DNA of 64,000 bases from Longitalea luteola (GTDB taxonomy: Bacteria; Bacteroidota; Bacteroidia; Chitinophagales; Chitinophagaceae), in the NCBI RefSeq assembly GCF_017356035.1, contig NZ_JAFIQX010000010.1:220481-284480 (forward strand), read 5' to 3'. Below the pieces are notes generated by a model. That model was not told the origin of the DNA, did not search any database, and was given only the letters and a program-made list of their open reading frames with translations. Both the position numbers and the translations under genes were made by a program. Shown here piece after piece: positions 25,359 to 34,605 of this stretch (position 1 is the first letter of the stretch; each line of letters begins with the position of its first letter).

Positions 25359-26312
25359 ATGAAAGTCATTGACCACATTCGTCAGGCAAAAGAATCACTT
25401 ATTTCCTTTGAAATATTGCCACCGTTAAAGGGAAAAACCATCAACTCGATATACGAACACCTTGATCCATTGATGGAATTCAAACCCTCCTTTATCAACG
25501 TTACCTATCACCGCAGTGAGCATGTTTTCAAGAAAAAAGCAGATGGTACTTTCGAGAAGGTGGAGGTGCGTAAACGCCCCGGAACCGTTGGTATTTGTGC
25601 TGCCCTGATGAACCATTACCGGGTTGATGCGGTTCCACACCTCATCTGTGGTGGTTTTAACAAGCGCGAAACGGAAGATGCCCTCATCGATCTGCATTTC
25701 ATTGGTGTCGATAATGTACTGGTGTTACGGGGCGATGCAGCCAAGAATGAAACTGTGTTTGAACCAGAACCAGGCGGGAACCAGTTTGCCCTGGACCTGC
25801 TGAAACAGGTTCAAAACCTGAATACCGGCATTTACCTTGAAGAAGATATAAGAGATGGTTTCCGCACCAATTTTTGCATTGGCGTAGCCGGGTATCCTGA
25901 GAAGCATTTTGAAGCGCCCAACCTGCAAACCGATCTGGCCTTTTTAAAAGCCAAGGTTGCAGCCGGAGCCGATTATGTAGTAACACAAATGTTCTTCGAT
26001 AACCAGAAATATTTTGATTTTGTAAAACGTTGCCGTGAGAACGATATTAATATTCCGATCATTCCGGGACTGAAACCTATTACCAGCAAAAAACAACTGT
26101 CGGTTATTCCCCGTACGTTCCATGTGGATATTCCCGATGACCTCAGCAACGAGATCATGAACTGTAAAACAGATGCAGATGTAGAAAAAGTAGGCACTGA
26201 GTGGTTGTTATTGCAATCGAAAGAATTGAAAAAGGCCGGCGTGCCGGTACTGCATTATTACACACTTGGCAAACCGAAAGTGATCTATAATGTGGTAAAA
26301 GAGATCAGATAG
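25359..26312 (+). CDS. metF: Methylenetetrahydrofolate reductase
   Basis: 317 residues. An FAD enzyme that reduces 5,10-methylene-THF to 5-methyl-THF for methionine synthesis. It shows the N-terminal FEILPPLKG (catalytic Glu in the family), NVTYHRSE, HLICGGFN, VLRGD, CIGVAGYPEKH and the QMFFDNQKYFDFV block. The length is as expected for bacterial MetF. The 270-bp upstream region has small hairpins but no riboswitch that I can name. A good terminator follows at 26334. Confidence 0.96.
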   Translation: MKVIDHIRQAKESLISFEILPPLKGKTINSIYEHLDPLMEFKPSFINVTYHRSEHVFKKKADGTFEKVEVRKRPGTVGICAALMNHYRVDAVPHLICGGFNKRETEDALIDLHFIGVDNVLVLRGDAAKNETVFEPEPGGNQFALDLLKQVQNLNTGIYLEEDIRDGFRTNFCIGVAGYPEKHFEAPNLQTDLAFLKAKVAAGADYVVTQMFFDNQKYFDFVKRCRENDINIPIIPGLKPITSKKQLSVIPRTFHVDIPDDLSNEIMNCKTDADVEKVGTEWLLLQSKELKKAGVPVLHYYTLGKPKVIYNVVKEIR

Positions 26313-26333
26313 ATCAAAAAACGTTTTTTATCC

Positions 26334-26380
26334 AGAAGGGTTTAGCTGGTATTATTACTTTGCTAAACCTTTCTTCTTTT
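26334..26380 (+). terminator. Terminator downstream of metF
   Basis: A 13-bp stem with one G-U pair, AGAAGGGTTTAGC (26334-26346) with GCTAAACCTTTCT (26362-26374), followed by TCTTTT. Confidence 0.85.
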
Positions 26381-26426
26381 AATACATGAAAACACCTTCC
26401 TGTATCAATAATCGAAAAAAATAAAA

Positions 26427-26448
26427 GGCTCCGGAGTGATCCGAAGCC
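26427..26448 (-). terminator. Terminator downstream of the beta-barrel gene
   Basis: A 9-bp stem with one mismatch (26427-26435 with 26440-26448), loop GTGA. On the minus strand it is followed by a T-rich run (A-rich 26413-26426). Confidence 0.7.
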
Positions 26449-26470
26449 CTGGTTTTGCAAATAAATACCT

Positions 26471-27169
26471 TTATAATTTAAAGCCCACCGATATACTTAA
26501 TACCCGGTGCTTGTTGCTGTTGTCTTCTGAGCTGTTTGAACCCGATTGCAATTTGGCAAGTCCATAACCATAATTAAGCGCTATCATGCCATTTTTAAGT
26601 TGGAATCCGGCCGTGCCATTCAATCCGTAATCAAATCTCCGCATAACGCCAAGGCCTGCGCCTTCTTCATTATCAAAGGTAGCGGGGTCATCGTTGCTGT
26701 ACTCGATCTTTTCTTTGCTGCTGAAGGCCACATTCAGGTATTTGCCTTCTATTTTACGTTTGCCGCCAACGCCAATTGCTATGTATGGGCCTGCACCAAA
26801 AAAGAAATTTGATTCAGATGATGCGAGGGGAAGTTTTATCACCGCATTCACCGGCACCTCAATATACTTAGGGTTCGTGGTAGCTTTGTAATAAGTAATA
26901 TCACTTGGATTGCCACTCTGTATTTTGGCGCCTTTACCGGTGAACAGGATGCCGGGCTGAATGGCAAAGACCTTTGCAATGGTAATGTCGCCCATAATAC
27001 CCACATGAAAAGAGGTGAGCAGGCTGGCATCATCTACTTCTCCATCACTGTTATAGGACACATTTGCGAAATTCGCTCCGCCTTTTAACCAGGCTGCGTC
27101 CGTTTGAGCAAAAGAGGTTACACTAATACATCCGGTAATAAACAAAGAAACCAATTGCTTTGTGATCAT
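26471..27169 (-). CDS. Outer-membrane beta-barrel protein (porin-family-like)
   Basis: 232 residues. Signal peptide (LFITGCISVTSFAQ) and then antiparallel amphipathic strands, with Gly/aromatic patterns such as FFFGAGPYIAIGVGG and FDYGLNGTAGFQLKNG, and a terminal VGFKL. It resembles the PorT/OMP_b-brl_2 type of small barrels common in Bacteroidota. The cargo is unknown. A terminator lies 23 bp past the stop. Confidence 0.8.
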   Translation of the reverse strand: MITKQLVSLFITGCISVTSFAQTDAAWLKGGANFANVSYNSDGEVDDASLLTSFHVGIMGDITIAKVFAIQPGILFTGKGAKIQSGNPSDITYYKATTNPKYIEVPVNAVIKLPLASSESNFFFGAGPYIAIGVGGKRKIEGKYLNVAFSSKEKIEYSNDDPATFDNEEGAGLGVMRRFDYGLNGTAGFQLKNGMIALNYGYGLAKLQSGSNSSEDNSNKHRVLSISVGFKL

Positions 27170-27239
27170 TGTGCTTGTTTTACAGGGTTATAGGAATAAA
27201 ACTGACTTTTGACCAAATAAATTGTATGAGGTTTAATCG

Positions 27240-29186
27240 TTATTTAACAAGTCCTTTTAAAGCCGCCTCATTTATTTTAACCGGATATTTCTTTTTAAGT
27301 TCAGCGATCCATTTCTCTTCCAGGTCAAGCTGGTAATCATTGATCACAAAACCACGGGCATCGGCAAAGCCACGCATTTCACGGTTGGGATATACCTTAA
27401 TTATATAAGCAAATGCCACTGTGTTATCTGTTTCATTCTTTACATTGGCAGTTACCAGGCCTTCTGTAAAATTGGTTCTTCCTGCAACAGGTATTTGTGC
27501 CAATTCATACCGGCCAGAATCACCCTGCAATTGCCCGCCGCTGTTGTCGATTAGTTTTTTCCAGTCCCTGTAATTCTCTTTTATTTTAGTTCTGAACTCT
27601 TCGGCGGCCTGCTCATTGGTAGCCGTGAAAATAACGGCATCGGCGCTGGCATCCCACCAGTATTTATCTTTGTGTGCGGTATAATACTTCATTAACCCTG
27701 CTGAATCTGTTGAAGCAGGATCCCAGATCTTCCGCTGCATGATCTCAAACAAGAGGTTGCCTTCTTTGAACTCATTTAACTGGTGGGCAAACTCTTTATT
27801 AAACGTTTCCAGGTGCTGGCGGTAATAATCAAAGGCGCTTACTTCAATGAATTCTTCAAACAGCTGGGCTTTGGTCTTACCAAATCTCATGCTTTCAAAA
27901 CTGCGGATATTTTCCAGGTTCTCCTGAAAATCCTTTACTGTAACCATTCTTTTAGCAAATGAGAACAGGGGCGTTTTTGCATTGAGATCTGCAAATACGG
28001 GAATGCGCTTTTTTTCTAAAACACTATCGGCGAAAATAAAAAGATGTTGCTCGTTGAATTTATTCCTTTTAAAGCCGGTGAGCTGCAGCACTTTCTTCAA
28101 CAACATTTTTTGCGCGATGTGAAATCTGTCGCTTTGCAATATGCGCTGTTTGTATTCATCCCGCAGCTGGGCATCGGCCGTATCCCCGGTGGCCGGCTTC
28201 CATTGCAACCGCTTAACGATATGGTAGCCATAACTCGTCAACAGCGGTTTACTGATGTCGCCATCTTTTTTTAAGGCAAACACCGCATTTTCGAACGGAA
28301 GTTCATACTCGCCCACGCCAAACTCCATCATTTCGCCGCCCGTACGCCAGGAAATATTATCATCGCTGAACTGTGTTACCAGTACTTTAAAATCGCTGCC
28401 ATTGGTCAACACATTGTATATTGAATCGGCTCTTTTCCGGGTTGCTTCTTTCAGCGCATCCGTGTCGTCAGGCTTAAATGCCAGTAATATCTGGGCCACT
28501 TTCATTCTGCCCAATCCTTCGCGCTCACCCAGCTTTTTGAAAATATGAAATCCTGCTTTGCTGCGAACGGGAGCCGAATATTTTCCTGTTGGGGTGTTGT
28601 AAACAGCATTCTCCAATTCGTGTGGTAATACCAAGGACGTAATGTAGCCGATTTCGCCTTTATTTGTAGAAACGGAAGGGTCATCTGAATAGTTGATGGC
28701 TACCTTTCCAAAGTCCTGTCCTTTTTGTAACTGGCTCCAGGCCGCATTGATCTTTTCCTGGGCTTTCTTAATGTCTGCCTCTGTTGCTTCTTTAGGGGTA
28801 GCTACAAAAATATGTGCAATTTGAATGTCTTTCCTGCTACGGGTAATGGCCTGTGAGGTCAGTTCATTGATACTCGCTTCATCGCGCACATAACTATCCA
28901 TGATCTGGTTGCGAAAACCCTGCAGCTCTACGCGCTGGTTATTGGTGGTATCGAGCTTACTATCGAGGGCCGCCTGCACCTTTAGCTTAAAGCGGATGTA
29001 CAGTTCCAGGTAATCCCTGTACGATTTTTCGGTGGGCTTGCTGTCTGAATTGTTCTTATTGTATGCCTTCAGGAATTCACTGGTCGTAACCGTTTTTCCG
29101 CCGTAAGTGAACAACTGTTGGGCGTTCCCGGTGGCAGTCATGAAGATCAATAACGAAGCAACCGCCGCTTTACTGATAACAGTCAT
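27240..29186 (-). CDS. Peptidyl-prolyl cis-trans isomerase with two parvulin domains (SurA/PpiD-like)
   Basis: 648 residues with a signal peptide (ASLLIFMTATGNAQQ). Two parvulin domains are visible, about 115-220 (IQIAHIFVA ... AGFHIFKKL) and 225-335 (MKVAQILLAF ... YGYHIVKRL). It is expected to help outer-membrane proteins fold in the periplasm. A helical N-terminal part and a long C-terminal domain (about 340-648) have no other motif. The gene starts only 4 bp after the TlpA-like gene, so the two form an operon, combining isomerase and thiol-redox functions in the cell envelope. Confidence 0.9.
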   Translation of the reverse strand: MTVISKAAVASLLIFMTATGNAQQLFTYGGKTVTTSEFLKAYNKNNSDSKPTEKSYRDYLELYIRFKLKVQAALDSKLDTTNNQRVELQGFRNQIMDSYVRDEASINELTSQAITRSRKDIQIAHIFVATPKEATEADIKKAQEKINAAWSQLQKGQDFGKVAINYSDDPSVSTNKGEIGYITSLVLPHELENAVYNTPTGKYSAPVRSKAGFHIFKKLGEREGLGRMKVAQILLAFKPDDTDALKEATRKRADSIYNVLTNGSDFKVLVTQFSDDNISWRTGGEMMEFGVGEYELPFENAVFALKKDGDISKPLLTSYGYHIVKRLQWKPATGDTADAQLRDEYKQRILQSDRFHIAQKMLLKKVLQLTGFKRNKFNEQHLFIFADSVLEKKRIPVFADLNAKTPLFSFAKRMVTVKDFQENLENIRSFESMRFGKTKAQLFEEFIEVSAFDYYRQHLETFNKEFAHQLNEFKEGNLLFEIMQRKIWDPASTDSAGLMKYYTAHKDKYWWDASADAVIFTATNEQAAEEFRTKIKENYRDWKKLIDNSGGQLQGDSGRYELAQIPVAGRTNFTEGLVTANVKNETDNTVAFAYIIKVYPNREMRGFADARGFVINDYQLDLEEKWIAELKKKYPVKINEAALKGLVK

Positions 29187-29190
29187 AATG

Positions 29191-30630
29191 CTAATTGGAG
29201 TTTTTATTTTTAAGTTTAAGATCTATCACTTCATTTAATTGCAGGTAGGTAAGCTTCTTGGCTATGATGTGTTTATCCTTATCCAACAAATACAAAACAG
29301 GGGTCTGGTACACATCATATAACTGGCGGTAGTTGGGTCTGCCGGCAGCTTCTTCTTCTTTTTGCTGAGCCGGTAATTGATGAACGTGTGTCCAACCGGT
29401 GAGCTTGTTATCGTTGATGAATTTTTTCCAAAGGTCTACGCCGCCATCTACCATTACACCGTACACGGCAACACCTTCGTTCTTCCATTTGGCTTTGTAA
29501 ATGGAATCAACTTTGGGTACCACTTCTTTACAATGACTGCAGGTAGGGTCCCAGAAACAGATCACGGTAAAATTGCTCTTGATATCGTACAGGGAAGCCG
29601 GTTTGTTCAGTGTGTCTACCAGCTCGAGATTGGCAGCCGGTTGTCCAATGAGGTTAGCCATCAGGCTATACGCCCTTTTGTTGATGTGTTCTCTATATTT
29701 TTCTGTAAAGAACGCGGTTTGGCCGGTATTTATATACTTTTCAAACAGATGCACAAAGACCGCATCCTGGCCCATGTACTCGGGGTTAATGTATTTCTGA
29801 ACAAAGTGCACCATCAGGAATTTAAACATCTCGGTATTGCTTCTTGCGTACAGCAGCATATGATCCACTTCCTTCTTTATTGAATCGGGATTAGGTACCA
29901 CAAGCTCTTTATAATATTTTTCCAGCTTTGCTTCAAAGAAGGGGGTTCTTACCAGCCGGCCATCGCTGAACGATACGCCATCCCAATAGTGCTTTTTATA
30001 GTATCTGTAAGCATACATGGAATCATATTTTCCGCCCGGATGTTTCGCCGCAGGCGGTATTACCGGTTCTTTCATTGCCTGGAAGAGGGCTGTTAAAAAA
30101 GAATTGGGATTTTTAGCGATCATGCTGTCGCGATACAATTGCATTCTGTCACTAAGTTGTTTTAACCGGGCTCTCAACCTGGCAGAATCCTTGTCATTCT
30201 TTGCTGTTTTTAAACTGGCATTTATTGAATTGATCTCGCTTCCTGTTTGATTGGTAAACCGGGTGTACAGCTGGAACAGGGAGTTTTCCGCAGAGCCTGT
30301 AAATACTACATTATTGGGCAGGGTTGCCGAATCGGCAGCTATGGCAAACTGCTGTTGTTTGTCGATAAGTACTTCGAACAGGATCTCTTTTTTGGGTGAA
30401 ACAATGAAGTAAATGCCGCCGTCGAGCGGTTTTTTACCCGTAAATACGCCTTTCCCATTCGCATCCAGTAAGGCTGAATCGGCCAGGGCTTTCATCTTGC
30501 CATAATAATAACCCAGATAGATATAGGCGTTTTTATAAGGTTTTAAGGTTATAGGAATATTGTAACCACCTTGCGCTACAGCTAACGTACAGCTTATCAA
30601 TAGTATAGCCAGTGATAATAGTCTTTTCAT
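29191..30630 (-). CDS. TlpA-like thioredoxin-fold protein with DUF4369-type N-terminus
   Basis: 479 residues. Signal peptide (LLSLAILLISCTLAVAQ), an N-terminal beta-rich domain (about 25-120) of DUF4369 type, a helical middle and a C-terminal thioredoxin domain (about 335-475) with the redox motif CFWDPTCSHCKEV, i.e. CSHC. The PVLYLLDKDKHI stretch with cis-Pro is also present. It probably acts as a periplasmic disulfide reductase. It is co-transcribed with the double-parvulin isomerase 4 bp downstream. Confidence 0.85.
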   Translation of the reverse strand: MKRLLSLAILLISCTLAVAQGGYNIPITLKPYKNAYIYLGYYYGKMKALADSALLDANGKGVFTGKKPLDGGIYFIVSPKKEILFEVLIDKQQQFAIAADSATLPNNVVFTGSAENSLFQLYTRFTNQTGSEINSINASLKTAKNDKDSARLRARLKQLSDRMQLYRDSMIAKNPNSFLTALFQAMKEPVIPPAAKHPGGKYDSMYAYRYYKKHYWDGVSFSDGRLVRTPFFEAKLEKYYKELVVPNPDSIKKEVDHMLLYARSNTEMFKFLMVHFVQKYINPEYMGQDAVFVHLFEKYINTGQTAFFTEKYREHINKRAYSLMANLIGQPAANLELVDTLNKPASLYDIKSNFTVICFWDPTCSHCKEVVPKVDSIYKAKWKNEGVAVYGVMVDGGVDLWKKFINDNKLTGWTHVHQLPAQQKEEEAAGRPNYRQLYDVYQTPVLYLLDKDKHIIAKKLTYLQLNEVIDLKLKNKNSN

Positions 30631-30774
30631 AGTATTGCAATAACAGAAAAATTGATGAATTATTGAAAATAAAAACGGCTAAGTTGTTAATCACTTGCAA
30701 AATTAACGGGTTATAGATGTTAACATGGGTGAAAACTTACATGTTACGGTAGTAAGGGATTGATTATGATAGTC

Positions 30775-30782
30775 TATTTTTG
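30775..30782 (+). promoter_or_regulatory. Possible -7 box upstream of aminotransferase
   Basis: TATTTTTG matches TAnnTTTG and ends 19 bp before the ATG at 30802. Upstream is a 7-bp inverted repeat TAACATG/CATGTTA (30721-30727 with 30740-30746) that could be an operator. Confidence 0.4.
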
Positions 30783-30801
30783 CACTAACTAATACTTACA
30801 G

Positions 30802-32058
30802 ATGAAACTCAGCCATCTTGCAGAAACTTTGATTGGATCGGAAATTGTAAAACTGGGCGGCGAAATACGCGATAAGATCCGGGGAGGAGAAAAGATCTAT
30901 AATTTTACTGTGGGTGATTTTGATCCTGCTATCTTTCCTATTCCTAAAGCGTTGGAAGGAGAGATTATTACAGCCTACCGGAATCATTTCACCAATTATC
31001 CCGCCGCAGAGGGGAATCTTGACCTGCGGGAAGCCATTGCTCATTTCTTAAAAGAGCGTGAACAGCTGAATTATGCTGTTCCTGAAATACTGGTAGCTTC
31101 GGGGGGCCGGCCACTCATCTATTCTTTATACCGGGCAATATGTGATAAGGAAGACAAGGTCATCTATGCCGTTCCTTCCTGGAACAATAACCATTATACA
31201 CATTTTGTAGGCGCCGAGCATGTAGTGATAGAAGCCAGGGCGGAAAATAACTTTATGCCCATTGCCAAAGACATCCGCCCGCATTTAAAAGGGGCAAGTT
31301 TGCTGGCCCTGTGCTCACCGCAAAACCCTACCGGCACTACTTTTACCAAACACGACCTGGAGGCGATCTGCGACATGGTGCTGGAAGAGAATAGCCGGCG
31401 GGGCGAAGGAGAAAAAAAGCTGTATGTAATGTACGACCAAATGTACTGGCAGCTTACTTTCGGCGATATAGTGCATTACAACCCCGTATCGCTGCGGCCC
31501 GAAATGCATGCTTATACCATTTTCATCGATGCTATCAGCAAAGTGTTTGCCGCCACCGGCGTACGCGTAGGGTGGGCATTTGGTCCGCAGGTGATCCTCG
31601 ATAAAATGAAGGCTATCCTGAGCCATGTGGGCGCCTGGGCGCCTATGGCTGAACAGAAGGCCGTTGCCCGTTTCCTGTACAATAAAGAAGCTATCGACAG
31701 CTACCTCAAACAATTCAAAGGCGATGTGGAAGTGCGTTTGCGGGATATTTATGCCGGCTTTCAACAACTGAAGACCGAGGGCTTCCAGGTAGACGCCATT
31801 GCGCCACAGGCAGCGATTTACCTCACTATCAAGATCGACCTCACTGGCAAAAAAACAGCCGACGGCAAACAGCTCACCCAACAAAGTGATGTTACCGCTT
31901 ATCTGCTGAATGAAGCCAAACTGGCCGTGGTGCCGTTTTATGCCTTTGGCGCCGACAGGTCTTCGCCCTGGTACCGCTTGAGTGTTGGCACCTGCAAAAA
32001 AGAAGAGATCGGTGAAATGATCGATCAGCTGAGGAACGCCCTGAAGAAATTAAGCTAA
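30802..32058 (+). CDS. Pyridoxal-phosphate aminotransferase, class I/II
   Basis: 418 residues. Fold type I aminotransferase: the PLP lysine is K247 in DAISKVFAATGVRVGW. Other family residues are the SGGRPL phosphate-binding turn, SPQNPTGTTF, and YDQMYW with the Tyr that stacks on PLP. The C-terminal Arg in WYRLSVGTC would bind the substrate carboxylate. The substrate is not determined; the aspartate aminotransferase-like subgroup is the best guess. It is transcribed alone, with two hairpins after the stop. Confidence 0.88.
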   Translation: MKLSHLAETLIGSEIVKLGGEIRDKIRGGEKIYNFTVGDFDPAIFPIPKALEGEIITAYRNHFTNYPAAEGNLDLREAIAHFLKEREQLNYAVPEILVASGGRPLIYSLYRAICDKEDKVIYAVPSWNNNHYTHFVGAEHVVIEARAENNFMPIAKDIRPHLKGASLLALCSPQNPTGTTFTKHDLEAICDMVLEENSRRGEGEKKLYVMYDQMYWQLTFGDIVHYNPVSLRPEMHAYTIFIDAISKVFAATGVRVGWAFGPQVILDKMKAILSHVGAWAPMAEQKAVARFLYNKEAIDSYLKQFKGDVEVRLRDIYAGFQQLKTEGFQVDAIAPQAAIYLTIKIDLTGKKTADGKQLTQQSDVTAYLLNEAKLAVVPFYAFGADRSSPWYRLSVGTCKKEEIGEMIDQLRNALKKLS

Positions 32059-32062
32059 TGCA

Positions 32063-32095
32063 AGGTGTGCCACACTTTGAAAGTGCGGCACACCT
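32063..32095 (+). terminator. Hairpin directly after aminotransferase stop
   Basis: A 9-bp perfect outer stem AGGTGTGCC/GGCACACCT (32063-32071 with 32087-32095) plus a 5-bp inner stem, with one mismatch between. No T-run follows at once; the next hairpin at 32106 supplies it. Confidence 0.6.
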
Positions 32096-32105
32096 GCTAT
32101 AAAAG

Positions 32106-32141
32106 AAAAGAGAGATAAAGGGCATCCTCTATCTCTCTTTT
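32106..32141. terminator. Bidirectional terminator between convergent genes
   Basis: A 12-bp perfect stem AAAAGAGAGATA/TATCTCTCTTTT (32106-32117 with 32130-32141), T-rich on both strands, lying between the aminotransferase stop and the stop of the minus-strand small gene at 32162. Confidence 0.85.
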
Positions 32142-32161
32142 TTATGGAGAAAAAACTGGCT

Positions 32162-32410
32162 CTAATTCTTATTGCAGATAAACACAAAGGGCTTCAATGA
32201 ATCCTTTTCAATGATCTTCTGCAATTGTGATCGCCTGGTGAGTATCCGGTACTTTTGAATATCAAATACTTCATGTGCTATGCAAAAACTTTCGAGTGTC
32301 TCAAAATTCACCAACAGCGTATTCAACTGCTGAAGCTCGTATTGCATAGCTTCTTTATTTGTATAGGCATCCTTTACAAGGACAAGCAGATCACGATTTG
32401 AGTTTTTCAT
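32162..32410 (-). CDS. Small helical protein of unknown function
   Basis: 82 residues from the ATG at 32410 (MKNSNRDLLVLVKDAY). The frame runs up to 32464, but the extension overlaps the lipoprotein gene. It is predicted to be almost all helical, with a conserved-looking FCIAHEVFDIQKYRILTRR stretch and a short coiled coil. No signal or membrane segment. I do not recognise the family. It lies 14 bp after a small lipoprotein gene on the same strand. Confidence 0.55.
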   Translation of the reverse strand: MKNSNRDLLVLVKDAYTNKEAMQYELQQLNTLLVNFETLESFCIAHEVFDIQKYRILTRRSQLQKIIEKDSLKPFVFICNKN

Positions 32411-32424
32411 TGTCTGGTTCGGCT

Positions 32425-32562
32425 TTAATAACCTACAAATCCCCTGTTTAAACCACAGCCGCATTTTTTGGATGAACCGCCAATGCGATTACCTGAACTG
32501 CAACTGGCAATAACCAGGCTAATAATTAACAAAAGGATCACAGAATAACTTACTTTCTTCAT
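32425..32562 (-). CDS. Very small cysteine-rich lipoprotein
   Basis: 45 residues: ATG at 32562, TAA at 32425-32427. A signal peptide (MKKVSYSVILLLIISLVIAS) leads to a Cys at residue 21 (lipobox VIASC), followed by SSGNRIGGSSKKCGCGLNRG, a CGC motif. The frame and composition, with a lysine start and a hydrophobic core, make it a credible gene although short. Tiny Cys-rich lipoproteins of this kind are common in Bacteroidota. The function is unknown. It is followed 14 bp later by the small helical gene. Confidence 0.65.
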   Translation of the reverse strand: MKKVSYSVILLLIISLVIASCSSGNRIGGSSKKCGCGLNRGFVGY

Positions 32563-32615
32563 ATACTCGGTTCTTACTAAATTAAACTATTTTACGAACA
32601 AATTAGTATTTCAAA

Positions 32616-33740
32616 TTGCGGGAAAGCAACAATTTTAACACCACTCGAAAAAATCCCATCGTATTGCTATCGCCGTTGGATTGGGGCCTAGGGCATACCA
32701 CCCGCTGCATTCCCATCATCCACGAACTGCTACACCAGGGTTGCGATGTTATTATAGCCTGTAATTCAACGCAAAAAGCTTTATTGATCAGGGAGTTTCC
32801 GCAGCTTACTTACGAGCCTTTAACAGGGTATAATTTGAAATACGGCAAGAACAGGTGGGGTACTATTGTCCGGATCATTCTCCAGACACCAAAAATATTG
32901 ACCAAAATCAATACCGAAAACACCTGGATAAATATTTTCCTGAAATCGCAAGCCGTTGATCTCATCATTTCAGATAACCGGTTCGGTTTTTATGCGCCCG
33001 GCATTCCTTCAGTTTTCATTACGCATCAATTAAATATAAGAACCGGGCTTGGTAAATTTACCGACCACCTGGCACAATGGTTCAATTACCGCCGCATAAA
33101 AAATTTCTCCACCTGCTGGATACCCGACTACAAAGGAGAAAAAACACTTGCCGGCCGTTTATCAAACCCCGGCAACTTACCGGCTGTTCCTGTGCAATAC
33201 ATAGGCGGCCTAAGCCGGTTCAATACCTGTAAAGACCGTACTGCAACGATCGATCTACTGATCATTCTTTCGGGACCAGAGCCCCAGCGTAGCCTGTTTG
33301 AAGACCAGCTACTAAAAGCGTTGAAACATCAGCCAGGGAAAACGGTATTGGTGCGGGGATTACCGGAGGGTGGGAATTCATTGGTTTCAACAGCTGATGT
33401 TACCATTTACGACCATGCGCCGGCCAGCCTGCTGAATACATTGATCTGCGATTCTGCACTGGTGATCAGCCGTTCGGGTTATACAACTGTCATGGACCTG
33501 CTAAAGCTTGGCAAAAAAAGTATTATGGTGCCTACGCCCGGCCAGGCTGAACAGGAATATGTAGCAGCGCATCTTCACCAGCAACAGCTGGCTTTCTCGG
33601 TTTCACAAACCGATTTCTCTTTGCCCGACGTGCTGGCAGCAGCCAAGGCCTTTGCTTACCAGTTACATTCATTTGATATGGAAGTATATAAAAAAACCAT
33701 TGGAAGTTTGATCGGGCAGATCAGGAACGCAGGGCGTTAG
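32616..33740 (+). CDS. Glycosyltransferase, GT-B fold (MurG/UGT-like)
   Basis: 374 residues; the start is a TTG at 32616 because the frame has a stop at 32604 and no ATG precedes the conserved part. The GT-B N-terminus PLDWGLGHTTRCIPI has the family's GHTTR-type glycine loop, and the C-terminus has CDSALVISRSGYTTVMDLLKLGKKSIMVPTPGQAEQEYVA, typical of the UDP-sugar-binding half. The acceptor is unknown. It is transcribed alone, divergent from the small lipoprotein. Confidence 0.83.
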   Translation: MRESNNFNTTRKNPIVLLSPLDWGLGHTTRCIPIIHELLHQGCDVIIACNSTQKALLIREFPQLTYEPLTGYNLKYGKNRWGTIVRIILQTPKILTKINTENTWINIFLKSQAVDLIISDNRFGFYAPGIPSVFITHQLNIRTGLGKFTDHLAQWFNYRRIKNFSTCWIPDYKGEKTLAGRLSNPGNLPAVPVQYIGGLSRFNTCKDRTATIDLLIILSGPEPQRSLFEDQLLKALKHQPGKTVLVRGLPEGGNSLVSTADVTIYDHAPASLLNTLICDSALVISRSGYTTVMDLLKLGKKSIMVPTPGQAEQEYVAAHLHQQQLAFSVSQTDFSLPDVLAAAKAFAYQLHSFDMEVYKKTIGSLIGQIRNAGR

Positions 33741-33852
33741 ACCAAAGCAGCAATAAATAGGCATTCTCATCCATCATCATCATCCGTTCATCCCCTAATC
33801 CCAATTATTCCAGTCCATCATCCCATCCACATAAATCCCATTTATCCCGGTC

Positions 33853-34344
33853 CTACTTCGCCTTTGGATAATCAAAGAACCAGTATTGTTTTTCAGCATC
33901 CTTAAAGGCTGCCCAGTCATCAATATCAGCTTTGACGGCAAAAATGGCACAGGTAGGCATGTCGTGTATCCGTACGCCGGTCAGTTCGTTGGCAAATTCA
34001 GTAATCCCGGGATTATGCGCAAACAGGGCAATGGTGTTTGCTTTTGCAGGCGCCTGCGCAATGGCATTGTAAAAGGCATCGGGACCCGCTAGGTATAATT
34101 CAGGAACCAGTATGATCTCGTCTTTATGACCGCCGAACTCTTTAATAAAGAGGGCGGCTGTCTTTCGGGCTCTTTTCGCTGAGCTGGAAATGAAAGCATC
34201 TATTTTAATATTCCGTTCCAATAACCGGTTGGCCATTTTAGGCGCATCTTCTTTACCGCGGTCATTTAACGGACGATCAAAATCACTTACATCTGTGTGC
34301 TCCCAGCTACTTTTCGCATGTCTTACGATTATGACTGATTTCAT
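33853..34344 (-). CDS. Histidine phosphatase family protein (SixA-like)
   Basis: 163 residues. The phosphoacceptor is the His of RHAKSSWE (residue 8 or 9), with DFDRPLNDRGKEDAP, the second-half FAHNPGI with its catalytic His, and an Arg in RARKTA. E. coli SixA removes phosphate from His-containing phosphotransfer domains; this gene is SixA-like by size and motif order. The neighbours do not define a partner, although two response regulators lie close by. Confidence 0.85.
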   Translation of the reverse strand: MKSVIIVRHAKSSWEHTDVSDFDRPLNDRGKEDAPKMANRLLERNIKIDAFISSSAKRARKTAALFIKEFGGHKDEIILVPELYLAGPDAFYNAIAQAPAKANTIALFAHNPGITEFANELTGVRIHDMPTCAIFAVKADIDDWAAFKDAEKQYWFFDYPKAK

Positions 34345-34406
34345 CTGAGCTTTATTATTTGTTTTCGGCCAGATGCCCGACCGGACTGGAGGTTATAAAA
34401 AAATAA

Positions 34407-34426
34407 TAGGGGGATTAATCCCCCTA
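34407..34426 (-). terminator. Terminator downstream of response regulator gene
   Basis: A perfect 20-bp palindrome centred at 34416/34417 (TAGGGGGATT and its complement), with an A-rich run on its left that becomes U-rich on the minus strand. It lies 180 bp past the stop of the regulator at 34606. Confidence 0.65.
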
Positions 34427-34605
34427 AAAATAATGAGTTCGATCAAAGGAATCAGAAATTTAACAGGCCTGTGTTAAATTGGTTCCCCATAGGAAGCTAA
34501 ACGGTCGGCAAGCTCATTTGTCACAAATACTTTGCCAAACGCATATATCCATCGTGGAAAATACGTTTAAATTCTGTATATTATGAATAGGGTAATCGCG
34601 TGAAT

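Noticed and set aside
33755..33850. CRISPR array
   Set aside because: Repeats are short, drifting and without regular spacers; no cas genes are in the window.
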